64,000 bases of DNA from Candidatus Thorarchaeota archaeon. Its GTDB lineage: Archaea > Asgardarchaeota > Thorarchaeia > Thorarchaeales > Thorarchaeaceae. The stretch lies in assembly GCA_003345555.1 (NCBI GenBank), contig PRDJ01000010.1:1-64000 (forward strand), written 5' to 3'. Made by a program: the position numbers and the translations under genes. Every line of letters begins with the position of its first letter. Positions within the stretch are counted from its first letter, which is position 1. This document shows, piece after piece, positions 8,025 to 16,501 of this stretch. The notes below the pieces were generated by a model. The model did no database searches and was not told the origin of the DNA. It saw only the letters and a list, made by a program, of their open reading frames with translations.

Positions 8025-8601
8025 CGGACCGTTTGCTTTTCAGAAGCGATCCAGCTATCTCATAGCCCAAATCAAACATCCATATACCTACGGCACTGGG
8101 AAACAGGCCGGGCCAAAGGATACAGAGGAGTAGTGCCGAGAGCTTCAGGGTGAAGCGGTGTCTGAAGAACCATGCAGCGTTTGAGATCTTTGAGAATCCT
8201 ATGACTCCTTGAGTTCCAGACTCCATGATTCCATGACCCACCTCATCGATGGCTGCCGCAAGCAACAGCATGATGAGAAGAGCCCACCAGTCAAGCCAAG
8301 CTGTGACTACGGGAATGCCTCGAATGGCCAGCAATAGCCCAATTAGTAAGAAGCCCGCCATGAACTGGGGTTTGTCGACCTTGCCGGTCAACAGCACGCC
8401 AATCACAACTGCACCAAGCATGGCCATATCCCACTGTGACAGTGTCATTACTGTACCAAAGAATAGGCCCGAGAGTCCAAGCGGGAACCAAGCAAGGTTA
8501 GGTCGATTCAGCTCGTCAAGCAAGTCGTCTCCTGTCTTGAGCGTCAATCCCGCCGACCAGTACATCGCAAGGTAAATGATCCACCACATACTCTCTGGCA
8601 T
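8008..8601 (-). CDS. Multi-pass membrane protein, unknown
   Basis: 197 residues with about five or six hydrophobic segments (for example MWWIIYLAMYWSAGLTL, LGAVVIGVLLTG, FMAGFLLIGLLLAI, WWALLIMLLLAAAI, LSALLLCILWPGLF). A conserved-looking acidic patch KTGDDLLDEL sits after the first segment and AAIDEVGHG after the fourth, which could be metal ligands. No family recognised. The ATG at 8601 directly follows GAGGA, and a second ATG at 8589 is an alternative start. Confidence 0.65.
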   Translation of the reverse strand: MPESMWWIIYLAMYWSAGLTLKTGDDLLDELNRPNLAWFPLGLSGLFFGTVMTLSQWDMAMLGAVVIGVLLTGKVDKPQFMAGFLLIGLLLAIRGIPVVTAWLDWWALLIMLLLAAAIDEVGHGIMESGTQGVIGFSKISNAAWFFRHRFTLKLSALLLCILWPGLFPSAVGIWMFDLGYEIAGSLLKSKRSAILGK

Positions 8602-8741
8602 TCCTCAGGAAGTCATTGCTGAGGTGGCTCCTCAGTCTAACTATGACTCGTCGCAGGGCACGAATGCCCTCAGATAGCCAAGATCATCACCGGAGCCATG
8701 TCAGTGTCTGATGATTCTCTGATAAAAGTTGAGGGCTGCAC

Positions 8742-9026
8742 TCATAATAGAGTCACGGGAGTCCCCAAAGCCTGTCCCGGCAGGTTTGTCCGAAACTTCG
8801 CTCTGACTGCGCCGCTGTTGCCATGCACACCCAAGACTTTCCCAAGGAACTCGATGCCATTGGGCGAGACCCACTTGACATTCCGGCCCACAAGAGCGGC
8901 TGCGGCGGCCTTCGAGTCAACAGTATCAAACTCTAGTATGACTTGGCCAAAATGCTGAAGATGCTTTCCTCTGCGATAGCTGACTACAGTACCCGTGTGG
9001 CCCTTCAAGACTTTGCCTGCTGACAT
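8742..9026 (-). CDS. rpl35ae: Ribosomal protein eL33 (L35Ae)
   Basis: 94 residues from the ATG at 9026, chosen because GAGGAA lies 6 bases upstream; the longer reading frame to 9110 adds 28 residues foreign to the family. The protein has the family pattern: GKVLKGHTGTVVSYRRGKH, then VILEFDTVDSKAAAAALVGR, then VKWVSPNGIEFLGKV, then HGNSGAVRAKF and the hallmark LPGQALGTPV. It is a small beta-barrel protein of the large subunit found in archaea and eukaryotes. It follows a membrane protein gene on the same strand with a 92-base gap. Confidence 0.93.
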   Translation of the reverse strand: MSAGKVLKGHTGTVVSYRRGKHLQHFGQVILEFDTVDSKAAAAALVGRNVKWVSPNGIEFLGKVLGVHGNSGAVRAKFRTNLPGQALGTPVTLL

Positions 9027-9118
9027 TAGCGATTCCTCGCTGAGTGGGTTCTCGAGGCCTCTTGTCAGACACCATTTAAGACTTACTAAATGATGATATC
9101 GAATGCCCAATCCTTTCG

Positions 9119-9760
9119 TTACTCTATTTCGGCTCCTCGCTCCGAGCCCGTGCTTTTCATGGGGACTCTCTCGCCGCGGCGCACTCGCTCTGCTAGCATG
9201 TCCAGTTCTTTTGCTTTCTCCATCAACACGTCTCGCGCAGACCAGCCAACAGGATCCTCGGTCAACGCGATTCTGAAGAGCGCAAACCAGTATCGTCCAT
9301 CCGGCACCTGCAACGGATTCAGGAGGTTGTCAATAACCGTTCTTACTTGACTCACTTTATCAGTTGCAGCATTGATATTATCATACAGCTCTTTCTCGAT
9401 GCGGACGAGTCCTCCAACTCGTCTAGCTGTCTGAATCGGAGCTACAATCGATAGTATCATTACCAGAGCAAGGACCGGCAAAGCCCCCATGAAGTAGCTC
9501 ATATCTGCCTGCGTGAATGTCACATAGAGGACCAGCAGTACGATGGCACTATCAACAATGATGGCCTCAAGCACAACATTGCCCGGTGCCGAAAGGTGCC
9601 AACCGTAGAACCGCTCCGATGCGGAAGAGGGCTTTCGGAAGTTGGTAATACTGCGGATGTACCTTTCGCGCCCCCACCGGGTCAACAACATCCAGACCCC
9701 CTGGACCACCAAACCTGCTATCAAAACGAAGTACCAGTAGCCCGCAGCAATCATCTGCAT
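9119..9760 (-). CDS. Membrane protein with C-terminal cytoplasmic helix, unknown
   Basis: 213 residues from the ATG at 9760; the reading frame continues to 9838 but the extra residues are not hydrophobic and precede the natural first membrane helix. Three hydrophobic segments: YWYFVLIAGLVVQGVWMLL, VLEAIIVDSAIVLLVLYVTF, and YFMGALPVLALVMILSIVA. The rest (from about residue 115) is charged and helical (LVRIEKELYDNINAATDKV, LMEKAKELDMLAERVRRG), probably cytosolic. No known family. It ends 92 bases upstream of the eL33 start on the same strand. Confidence 0.65.
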   Translation of the reverse strand: MQMIAAGYWYFVLIAGLVVQGVWMLLTRWGRERYIRSITNFRKPSSASERFYGWHLSAPGNVVLEAIIVDSAIVLLVLYVTFTQADMSYFMGALPVLALVMILSIVAPIQTARRVGGLVRIEKELYDNINAATDKVSQVRTVIDNLLNPLQVPDGRYWFALFRIALTEDPVGWSARDVLMEKAKELDMLAERVRRGERVPMKSTGSERGAEIE

Positions 9761-9923
9761 GCTGGCTTCTTTGCCCTTGCGCCCGTTTAAGCCTATTGAA
9801 CTAAATACAAGTACTTTCGCCAATCCCTCCGGGCCCAAATCCTACTTTCGGGCTCACGATGGAAACCCAAAAGCTTGAATCAAAGCCGCGCCCTATCCCA
9901 TCGTTGAGAACTCGTTCTTAGGC

Positions 9924-9968
9924 GCGCGAGCCCGAACATAGCCCTCCCGGATTGGTTCGAGCTCGCGC
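9924..9968. repeat. Imperfect inverted repeat between membrane protein gene and dys
   Basis: GCGCGAGC (9924-9931) pairs with GCTCGCGC (9961-9968); after one mismatch, CGAAC (9933-9937) pairs with GTTCG (9955-9959). This gives a 13-pair stem with one mismatch and a 17-base loop, far stronger than other intergenic repeats here. It sits in a 271-base divergent gap. It could be a structured RNA or a regulatory hairpin. Confidence 0.5.
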
Positions 9969-9992
9969 CCATCTTATCCGTTTGACAGAATG

Positions 9993-10001
9993 CTTTATCA
10001 C
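9993..10001 (+). promoter_or_regulatory. TATA box of the deoxyhypusine synthase gene
   Basis: GCTTTATCA about 35 bases before the ATG at 10032; the predicted start is only a few bases before the ATG. The gene has no Shine-Dalgarno, so it is probably near-leaderless. Confidence 0.5.
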
Positions 10002-10031
10002 CGCCCGACAGCGTTCGACTAATTGATCATC

Positions 10032-10967
10032 ATGGAGCGGGTAAAGTACATCGACCCACAGAGAAACATGTCCGTTGCTGAGCTCGTGCACGCGATGCAG
10101 GACGTTGGAGTGCTCGGCGCTGGTCGTCTTGGCAGGGCTACCGCAATCGTGTCGAGAATGTTTGAAGATCCGGAATGTTTCACTTTCCTTTCGATGTCCG
10201 GTCCAATGGTTCCGGGCGGGCTAAGAAACATGATAGCTTACCTCGTGAGAGAGGGGTACATTGATGCGATAGTTACGAGTGGTGCGAACATCGTACATGA
10301 CCTCGTCGAAGCATACGGTGGCGCACACTATCGTGTTCCCCAGGAGAGGGACGACATCGAGCTCAGGCAGATGGGCATGGGCCGGATTGCTGACATAATC
10401 GTACGTAACGAAGACTTTGAACTCTTTGAAAAGATGATGTATAGGTTTCTAGACTCTTTGTCTCAGAAAAAGCGAGTCACTCTTGCACCAAGCGAATTCC
10501 TGACAGAACTTGGAGACACGTTGACTGACAAGACGTCTATACTGCGCCAGGCTGCACTCAAGAAAGTCCCAATCTTCTCGCCGGGACTGATGGACTCAAT
10601 GCTGGGCTTTCACATGTACACCTATAGCACTATGCAGCCTCTGTCACTTGATTTCGTTAAAGACCTCCGAATACTTGGTGAGATGATTACTGCAACGAAA
10701 AGGACGGGGGCAATCATGCTTGGGGGCGGCCTTGCTAAGCATTTTGCGATGGGCAGCACGATCCTGCGAGGCGGCCTTGACATGGCGATACAGATAACAC
10801 TTGACCGGCCAGAAGGAGGAAGCTTGAGCGGCGCCCCTATCGCGGAAGGAATCTCGTGGCAAAAGGTTCAGACAGATGCGAACTATGAAACGGTCATAGG
10901 CGACGCAACAGTGATTTTCCCGCTAATGGTGATTGCTGCAATCTCTTCAGAAATGACACATCGATGA
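10032..10967 (+). CDS. dys: Deoxyhypusine synthase
   Basis: 311 residues from the ATG at 10032 (a TTG nine bases earlier is unlikely). The enzyme moves the aminobutyl group of spermidine to a lysine of aIF5A, using NAD. Visible: the NAD-binding segment LSMSGPMVPGGLRNMI, IVTSGANIVHDLVEAYGG, the substrate-site region IFSPGLMDSMLGFHM, GGGLAKHFAMGS, and EGISWQK with the catalytic lysine at residue 278. Length is in the archaeal range. No aIF5A gene is in the window. Confidence 0.95.
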   Translation: MERVKYIDPQRNMSVAELVHAMQDVGVLGAGRLGRATAIVSRMFEDPECFTFLSMSGPMVPGGLRNMIAYLVREGYIDAIVTSGANIVHDLVEAYGGAHYRVPQERDDIELRQMGMGRIADIIVRNEDFELFEKMMYRFLDSLSQKKRVTLAPSEFLTELGDTLTDKTSILRQAALKKVPIFSPGLMDSMLGFHMYTYSTMQPLSLDFVKDLRILGEMITATKRTGAIMLGGGLAKHFAMGSTILRGGLDMAIQITLDRPEGGSLSGAPIAEGISWQKVQTDANYETVIGDATVIFPLMVIAAISSEMTHR

Positions 10968-11146
10968 TACGGGCCCTGTCTTCGTGGATTGAGTCACTCT
11001 TCTGTCAGAATACTGCTTAGCCATTCGTAACGTTGTCTGCCGTATAGTGCCCGTCGCCCGTCCTCGGGTGGTACCATCCTTCTCAAGCAGACTTGGATAC
11101 GCCACATGAATCAGCGGGCACGAGGTTCTCCAAGCCATGCCATAAT

Positions 11147-11158
11147 CCTTTTATTCGG
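11147..11158 (+). promoter_or_regulatory. TATA-type promoter of the uL16 gene
   Basis: ATCCTTTTATTC in the 254-base gap before the uL16 ATG at 11222 is the best promoter-like run, predicting a leader of roughly 40-45 bases that ends in AGGTGA. The rest of the gap (10968-11140) holds only a short hairpin (CCCG/CGGG) and no supported ORF. Confidence 0.4.
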
Positions 11159-11221
11159 TCCGCAGGGCGTTTCGCTGAGTCCCACTACGTACGGCCATAG
11201 ACTACGTATCAGGTGAGAACA

Positions 11222-11764
11222 ATGGGTAAGCGTCCCGGGCGTTGCTATAGGGAATGTGATCGGCCACCATTCATGCGTGGTAAATTCATTCACAGACAAC
11301 CAGCATCCAAGCTGGTCAGCTTTGACATGGGCCAGCCCAATGGTGACTTTGAGGTAGAGATGTCTCTCGTTGGTCTTGAGCGATGCCAGATTAGGAATCA
11401 AGCCCTTGAGGCCGCACGTATCGCAGCGAACAGGCACATGTCCAAGAAGACCGCGAAACAGAAGTTCCACCTGCGAATTCGTGTCAAACCATATCAGTGG
11501 CTTCGCGAAAACAAAATGGTTACTGGGGCAGGAGCAGACCGAGTACAAGATGGCATGCGAAAGGCGTGGGGCAAGGTTATTGGCAGTTCTGCACGTATTC
11601 GTCCCGGCCAAGCCATAATCACGATACGCGTCAACAGAGATCAGATTCAGACTGCTCACGAAGCACTCGAGAAAGCCGCTCCAAAGATACCTACGCCATG
11701 TAGAATAGTCTTCGACCGAATCGACCCTGAGCTGAGGAGAAAGCTCGGTTACGGCGCAGAGTAG
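11222..11764 (+). CDS. rpl10e: Ribosomal protein uL16 (archaeal L10e)
   Basis: 180 residues from the ATG at 11222, preceded by AGGTGA (11211-11216) with a 5-base spacer. The family sequence is clear: KRPGRCYRECDRPPFMRGKFI at the N-terminus, then LVGLERCQIRNQALEAARIA, HLRIRVKPYQWLRENKM, the loop GAGADRVQDGMRKAWGKVIG near the peptidyl-transferase centre, and RIRPGQAIITIRV. It is a core large-subunit protein. Its last 16 bases overlap the convergent trmJ gene. Confidence 0.96.
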   Translation: MGKRPGRCYRECDRPPFMRGKFIHRQPASKLVSFDMGQPNGDFEVEMSLVGLERCQIRNQALEAARIAANRHMSKKTAKQKFHLRIRVKPYQWLRENKMVTGAGADRVQDGMRKAWGKVIGSSARIRPGQAIITIRVNRDQIQTAHEALEKAAPKIPTPCRIVFDRIDPELRRKLGYGAE

Positions 11765-12489
11765 TCCTTGTCCTTTTCTAGTACAAGGTCTCTCAGCACG
11801 CGAGCGAATCCGGTCATTGTGAAAGCTTCTCTCCCTGTAATGTAAGACCTGCTCAACAGATTCCTGAAGACCCGTTTCATTATTGGCTTCCTGTGTTCAG
11901 GGATTGGAAGACAATCCATTACTTCATCGATGAACTTGCACACCTGGTCCCGTTCCTGCCTTGTTGCTGGCCGGGCACCGGACAGGGCTTGTTTCCTCTT
12001 CGGCACGTATCTCACGAAGAGGTCATACAGGGTAACTGCGACTGCATGGCTCAGATTTATGCTTGGATACCTTGCAGAGGTGGGTATCGAGAAGACCAAA
12101 TCACAAGCATCGATTTCTTCATTGGTCAGTCCGGAGCTCTCTCTGCCAAAGACCAATGCAACTTTTCCATTCAATGATGTAGGGTCAGGGAGTTCGGTCA
12201 ATGATACAACGGCACGCGTCACGCTGAGGTTCCCGCCAGCCCTTGCTGTAGCAGCCCATGCCACATGAGTCCCTTCAAGGGCAGACGGCAAGTCTGGGAA
12301 TATCTCCGCGGATTCAAGAATATCCAGTGCATGAACCGAGTATATTCTTGCCTGCTCATCCTCTCTAGGGTCTGCACCGACTATACTGAGATTGGAAATC
12401 CCGAAGTTCGCCATCGCCCTTGCTACGAAACCAACATTGCCGGGGGTTTCTGGTTGGACGAGGACGATAATCAGTTCTGGTAGCTCCAT
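11749..12489 (-). CDS. trmJ: tRNA/rRNA 2'-O-methyltransferase, TrmJ family (SPOUT)
   Basis: 246 residues with the SPOUT knot: IIVLVQPETPGNVGFVARAM at the N-terminus, LVFGRESSGLTNEE and SIPTSARYPSINLSHAVAV forming the SAM-binding knot. The C-terminal helical part (CKFIDEVMDC... KPIMKRVFRNLLSR) is the TrmJ type, which methylates the ribose of residue 32 in several tRNAs. ATG start. Neighbour of another SPOUT methyltransferase gene, TrmY, two genes downstream on the same strand side, which groups tRNA modification here. Confidence 0.9.
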   Translation of the reverse strand: MELPELIIVLVQPETPGNVGFVARAMANFGISNLSIVGADPREDEQARIYSVHALDILESAEIFPDLPSALEGTHVAWAATARAGGNLSVTRAVVSLTELPDPTSLNGKVALVFGRESSGLTNEEIDACDLVFSIPTSARYPSINLSHAVAVTLYDLFVRYVPKRKQALSGARPATRQERDQVCKFIDEVMDCLPIPEHRKPIMKRVFRNLLSRSYITGREAFTMTGFARVLRDLVLEKDKDYSAP

Positions 12490-12531
12490 AGACTTTCCTG
12501 CCTCGCCGCGATTATACCTCGCAGGAGCCAG

Positions 12532-13719
12532 CTATGTGTGCAACAGCTGGAGTATGTCGCGATCCTGAAGTGGGTAGCTCAGACCTACTTGTCTTCGCTT
12601 AATCTTGTCGTTCTCTCTGAAAATGACTGCGGCTCGGAATCTCTCAACGAACAGCTGTTTGTGTACCTTCCGAGCTGCGTCTTCAACGACAGCGCCCTCG
12701 GGGAGGATAATGGGCTTCTCATCGGGGTCTTTGCCTGGGCTCTTGGTGTAGATGCGGAGGATATCCAAGTGATCAAACAAGGCCCACTTCATCGCCTCCA
12801 AGTTTTGTCCCTTGATGGCGGAGACCGGGACTATGTCGAACCTATCGCCGAACTTGGCCTTGAGTTCCTCATAGCGTTCGCTTGAGCCGGTGATGTCCCC
12901 CTTCGTGGCAATCACAAGGGCCCTCACGTAGACAACGCTGGCGTCGAACGCGTCGACAAACTGCTGAAAGGTTGCGGGTTTCTGAAAGCGGACGATGACA
13001 TTGGTAGCTTTGCGGGCTCTGAGATACTCTCGTACTTCCTCTATGTCGCCCTGATAGCTCTGGGCACCATAGATCATTTGTCCTCCCATGCCAACTCTCT
13101 CGACTCTCACAGCCGACTTCTCTTTGTTGAGCCTGATTCTCGACCTATCAATCTCCTCTAGAATCACACTCATTTGTGAGTCTATGTCCTGAGATAGGTC
13201 GACTATAATGGCAATACAATCAGTATTCCGTGCTAGGGCCATTGCTTGCCTACCGATGCCGGTTTCACGGCTGCCCTCAAAAACGCCCGGGAGTTCCACA
13301 AGCTGAATGTTGACATCTTCCAAAGTCATCATTGCAGGCACGGGCACGGCGGTTGTGAAGGGATGGTCGCCTATGGTGAGGTTTGCATTGGTCACCGAGT
13401 TGATCAGAGCGGACTTGCCACTGGTGGTCATGCCTACCAAGCAAACCTGCCCTGCTCCCTCCTTCTTGATTACTCCTTCTTCACTGCCTGAGCTTCTTCG
13501 TGTCCGTTCAATCTCCTTCTTCTTCTCAAGGTCTGCCTTGTGGCGAGCGAGCTTCTTTCGGTAGTCGGAGACCATTTTCTCCGCTCCCTTGTGGCCGGGA
13601 GCTAGTGACAGAAGCTTCTCCAGTTCTGCAATCTTCTGTTCCAGAGACTCTGCATCCTCATACCGTTGCCGCTGTGCTTCAAACTGGGGAGACACATTTG
13701 TGGGCACTCGAGACCACAC
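12532..13719 (-). CDS. OBG/DRG-type GTPase with C-terminal TGS domain
   Basis: 395 residues, GTG start. N-terminal coiled coil (residues about 10-75), then a G domain with P-loop GMTTSGKS (96-103), Walker B/G3 as ELPG (142-145) where most relatives have DxPG, and G4 as TKGD (272-275) instead of NKxD. A C-terminal TGS-like beta domain ends in QVGLSYPLQDRDILQLLHT. The order (coil, G, TGS) is that of the DRG/Obg group, which act on ribosomes. The altered G3 and G4 suggest a divergent subfamily, though TKxD still can contact guanine. It lies between trmJ and trmY. Confidence 0.85.
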   Translation of the reverse strand: MWSRVPTNVSPQFEAQRQRYEDAESLEQKIAELEKLLSLAPGHKGAEKMVSDYRKKLARHKADLEKKKEIERTRRSSGSEEGVIKKEGAGQVCLVGMTTSGKSALINSVTNANLTIGDHPFTTAVPVPAMMTLEDVNIQLVELPGVFEGSRETGIGRQAMALARNTDCIAIIVDLSQDIDSQMSVILEEIDRSRIRLNKEKSAVRVERVGMGGQMIYGAQSYQGDIEEVREYLRARKATNVIVRFQKPATFQQFVDAFDASVVYVRALVIATKGDITGSSERYEELKAKFGDRFDIVPVSAIKGQNLEAMKWALFDHLDILRIYTKSPGKDPDEKPIILPEGAVVEDAARKVHKQLFVERFRAAVIFRENDKIKRRQVGLSYPLQDRDILQLLHT

Positions 13720-13759
13720 ACACGAGTACTCGATTACAGAGACGATGTGAAGGATGCTA

Positions 13760-14353
13760 TTATGAACCTTTCTTCAGGAGCGATGTCTCAAGCGGGTCGC
13801 AGTGGAAGTTTACGTCAAGAATGAACCTTTCAGGGTTTGAGGGGCGATGTAGCAACACTGACCAAGTACTGGCACGTTGACGCGAAATCACATCCGCCAA
13901 GTCGTACACGAATAATCCTTCTCTTGACACATTTTTCCAATCATTACTATGCGCAGACGAATCCGCAATATGAACACATTGTGCAGACCAGCCTCTAACA
14001 AGGTTCGGTAAGTCGGTTCTGGACAGCACTATACCATTATCCATGAATCTGACTGTACCAAGATGCATCTTGTCTAGCAGAAGCATCGCCTTGAGCAAGA
14101 AGGAAGAAATCGAACGCTCGTCGGGTGATACCCTCTTGATTCTCCCTCCCGAGAAGGATATGACCCGGAGATCGGCATCGTCGCCGACACATACGCTTAC
14201 TTCAACATTTCTTCGAATGCTACCAGAGAGAAAGAGGGCGACATTGACGCACCTGCACGCAACAACCGTCTCTCTGCTGTTGAGACCCGACTTCACCTGC
14301 TCAACATCAATTGGAATGTCTCTGAATCCTACGGCGAAGCGACGGGCAATCAA
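13760..14353 (-). CDS. trmY: tRNA (pseudouridine54-N1)-methyltransferase
   Basis: 197 residues, TTG start. The N-terminal half has the family pattern: LNSRETVVACRCVNVALFLS matches the conserved R-D-L-CRC-N-ALFLSG block, then IRRNVEVSVCVGDDADLRVISFSGGRIK and the VSPDERSISSFLLKAM block. SPOUT fold; in archaea it methylates pseudouridine 54 in the T loop. The C-terminal knot reads FVYDLADVISRQRAS with weak conservation. Between the TGS GTPase and SRP54 on the same strand. Confidence 0.85.
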   Translation of the reverse strand: MIARRFAVGFRDIPIDVEQVKSGLNSRETVVACRCVNVALFLSGSIRRNVEVSVCVGDDADLRVISFSGGRIKRVSPDERSISSFLLKAMLLLDKMHLGTVRFMDNGIVLSRTDLPNLVRGWSAQCVHIADSSAHSNDWKNVSREGLFVYDLADVISRQRASTWSVLLHRPSNPERFILDVNFHCDPLETSLLKKGS

Positions 14354-14387
14354 TCTAACACGTCCGCAAGATAAGTGGGTTTACCTC

Positions 14388-15731
14388 TCAAATGCCGGGC
14401 AACCCGGGAACACCTGGCACGGCTCCTCGTCTACCCCTTCTTGACTTCCCAAAGGCCTTCAGCATTTTCTTCATCTGTTCATATTGTTTGAGAAGTTCTT
14501 TCACATCGCTTTGTCGAGTTCCGGAGCCCATTGCTACTCGCCTGATTCGTGATGATTTGATGATTCTTGGATCGTCCAGTTCTTCGCGCGTCATGGAATT
14601 CATAATAACCTCAAACCGTTTCAGATTCTCCTCCTGAAGCTCTGCCACATTTTCCGGCAACTTGTACTTCAGGCCGAGCATCTCCATGACCTTTCCGATG
14701 GGGCCCATTTTCTTGAGCTGCTTGAGCTGAGCCATCATGTCTGTTAGCGAGAATTGGCCTTTCATGATGCGCTTTGCAGATTCCTCGTCGATTTCGACCT
14801 GAGCCTCTCTGACTTTCTCAATCAGGCCTTTGATATCTGACATACCCAACAATCGGCCTGCAAACTTCGTCGGATTGAAGGGCTCAATTGCATCAATGCC
14901 CTCTCCTGTACCGATGAACTTTATCGGTGCTTGAGTGGCTGCCACAGCCGACAATGCCCCGCCTCCCTTTGCACTGCCGTCCAATTTGGTTACTATAATC
15001 GACCCAATATCCGTTGCATTCTTGAATGCCACGGCCTGAACGCCTGCCTGTTGGCCTAGAGTTCCATCCACAACGAGAATTATCTCCTGTGGGTTGACAG
15101 CCTTAGCAATCTCCTGCATTTCCTTGATTAATCCGGCCTCTTCCCGATGGCGGCCTGCCGTGTCCAGCAGAATCAGCTCAATACCTTTGCTCACCATTTC
15201 TTGGTAGCCTTTCTTTGCAAGCTTTACCGCGTTCTTTTCGGTCTCGTCTCCATAGAAAGGCACACTCGATTTCTCAGCCAGTTGTTTGAGCTGAGCATAT
15301 GCACCTAGGCGAAAATTGTCTGCACATATCACACCGGTCTTGATACCGCGTTTCTGATAGTACCGGGCCAGCTTGCCCACACATGTAGTCTTTCCTGAGC
15401 CTTGGATGCCTACCATCATGACTAGGTTGGGCTTGCCGGGGTTAATCGTTAGGGGAACGGCCTTTTCGCCGAGGAAGTAGGAAAGACTGTCCCAGACGAC
15501 TTTTACAATGTGTTCTCTTCGGGAGACTCCCCTGGGAAGTGATTCATCGAGCGCAAGCTTCTGAACCCTGTCAGTAATCTGCATTACCAGATTCACATCC
15601 ACGTCTGCCTGTAGTAGGGCACGCTGGATGTCTTTCACTAGTTCTTTGACCAGTTCCTCGTCTATTACGCCCGCTCCGAACAGCTTCTTGAGCGCTGAAT
15701 TCAGGGCTTTGCCTAGGGCTTCGAGGACCAC
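14388..15731 (-). CDS. srp54: Signal recognition particle 54 kDa protein
   Basis: 447 residues, GTG start with GGTGG six bases upstream. N domain (1-80), G domain with GIQGSGKTTCVGKLARYYQK, DTAGRH, TKLDGSAKGGGALS, and M domain ending in a methionine-rich tail (MAQLKQLKKMGPIGKVMEMLG, EQMKKMLKAFGKSRRG). It binds signal sequences and 7S RNA at the ribosome and docks to FtsY. Length and domain order match archaeal SRP54. Divergent from pyrI. No 7S RNA gene was recognised in the window. Confidence 0.97.
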   Translation of the reverse strand: MVLEALGKALNSALKKLFGAGVIDEELVKELVKDIQRALLQADVDVNLVMQITDRVQKLALDESLPRGVSRREHIVKVVWDSLSYFLGEKAVPLTINPGKPNLVMMVGIQGSGKTTCVGKLARYYQKRGIKTGVICADNFRLGAYAQLKQLAEKSSVPFYGDETEKNAVKLAKKGYQEMVSKGIELILLDTAGRHREEAGLIKEMQEIAKAVNPQEIILVVDGTLGQQAGVQAVAFKNATDIGSIIVTKLDGSAKGGGALSAVAATQAPIKFIGTGEGIDAIEPFNPTKFAGRLLGMSDIKGLIEKVREAQVEIDEESAKRIMKGQFSLTDMMAQLKQLKKMGPIGKVMEMLGLKYKLPENVAELQEENLKRFEVIMNSMTREELDDPRIIKSSRIRRVAMGSGTRQSDVKELLKQYEQMKKMLKAFGKSRRGRRGAVPGVPGLPGI

Positions 15732-15807
15732 TTCTTACCACCCTTTTCGGTCCCGGACACTCCCCTGTATTCTGCATATCAAGCTTGGCATCCATTGTCT
15801 AGAGCAA

Positions 15808-15817
15808 ATGCTAAAAT
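15808..15817 (+). promoter_or_regulatory. TATA-like element upstream of pyrI
   Basis: TGCTAAAATG, about 45 bases before the pyrI ATG at 15858, with GGTGAG near 15848-15853 as ribosome binding site. The 126-base divergent gap is shared with srp54. Confidence 0.35.
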
Positions 15818-15857
15818 GCGGCGGTATTCTCTGTCTTCGGCAGATACGGTGAGAACC

Positions 15858-16349
15858 ATGGCTACAACCCCAATCGATGAGAAACTAAGGGTCGACAAAA
15901 TCAAGGATGGCACAGTCATAGATCATATCAGGGGAGGTCATGCTCTTGAGGTGCTTGAGATTCTAGGCATTACAGGGAAAGAGGGCGCTATTGTAAGCCT
16001 AGCTATGAATGTAGCTAGTTCCAAGATGGGCCGAAAGGATATAGTGAAAATTGAAACAAGGTTTCTCGATAGCGCCGAGGTGGCAAAGATTGCATTGGTG
16101 GCCCCTGAGGCCACGATAAACCTGATACGTGACACTAAGGTCGTAAAGAAGACTCGTGTTCAGCTGCCAAATATCATCAGCGATGTCATCAAATGCCCGA
16201 ATACACGTTGCATCACCAATCAAGAACGTGAGCCAATAACTGCAAGCTACCAAGTAGTATCCAAGTCCCCAATACAGCTGAAGTGCCTCTACTGTTGGAC
16301 ACTGGTCAGTGACGAAGAAATCATATCCCAGTTCACTGTCAGGAAATGA
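15858..16349 (+). CDS. pyrI: Aspartate carbamoyltransferase regulatory subunit
   Basis: 163 residues from the ATG at 15858, with GGTGAG about 5 bases upstream; an earlier in-frame ATG at 15795 adds 21 residues foreign to the family. It binds nucleotide effectors and zinc and holds the catalytic PyrB trimers together. Conserved: TVIDHIRGGHALEVLEILGI (nucleotide site), IKCPNTRC and CLYC (four-cysteine zinc site), and LPNIISDVIKCPN. PyrB, often adjacent in archaea, is not in the window, so catalytic and regulatory genes are unlinked or beyond it. Confidence 0.95.
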   Translation: MATTPIDEKLRVDKIKDGTVIDHIRGGHALEVLEILGITGKEGAIVSLAMNVASSKMGRKDIVKIETRFLDSAEVAKIALVAPEATINLIRDTKVVKKTRVQLPNIISDVIKCPNTRCITNQEREPITASYQVVSKSPIQLKCLYCWTLVSDEEIISQFTVRK

Positions 16350-16447
16350 AAGGCTGCTCAGCCGTGCGTGGTGGAGATGATTGGCTCTCATCTATGGCTG
16401 CAGACCGTTGCTGCAACCTGCGACGCCAGAATCAGGTGCGTGCAGAA

Positions 16448-16458
16448 CCCTTTTTAAT
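16448..16458 (+). promoter_or_regulatory. TATA-type promoter of the A-ATPase F-A genes
   Basis: ACCCTTTTTAATGG, about 50 bases before the ATG of atpF. It lies in a 152-base gap after pyrI and is the only good candidate there. Confidence 0.45.
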
Positions 16459-16501
16459 GGGGTATCAGTGGCGCCCTTGAACAAGCTCGACGTGAAGTCC
16501 C

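Noticed and set aside
8700-8730. Possible C/D-box RNA (TGATGATTCTCTGA)
   Set aside because: A C-like box and a D-like CTGA occur but no second pair and spacing is wrong.
9924-9975. tRNA-like hairpin with GGTTCGAG
   Set aside because: Too short; no anticodon or D arm, though the hairpin is kept as a repeat.
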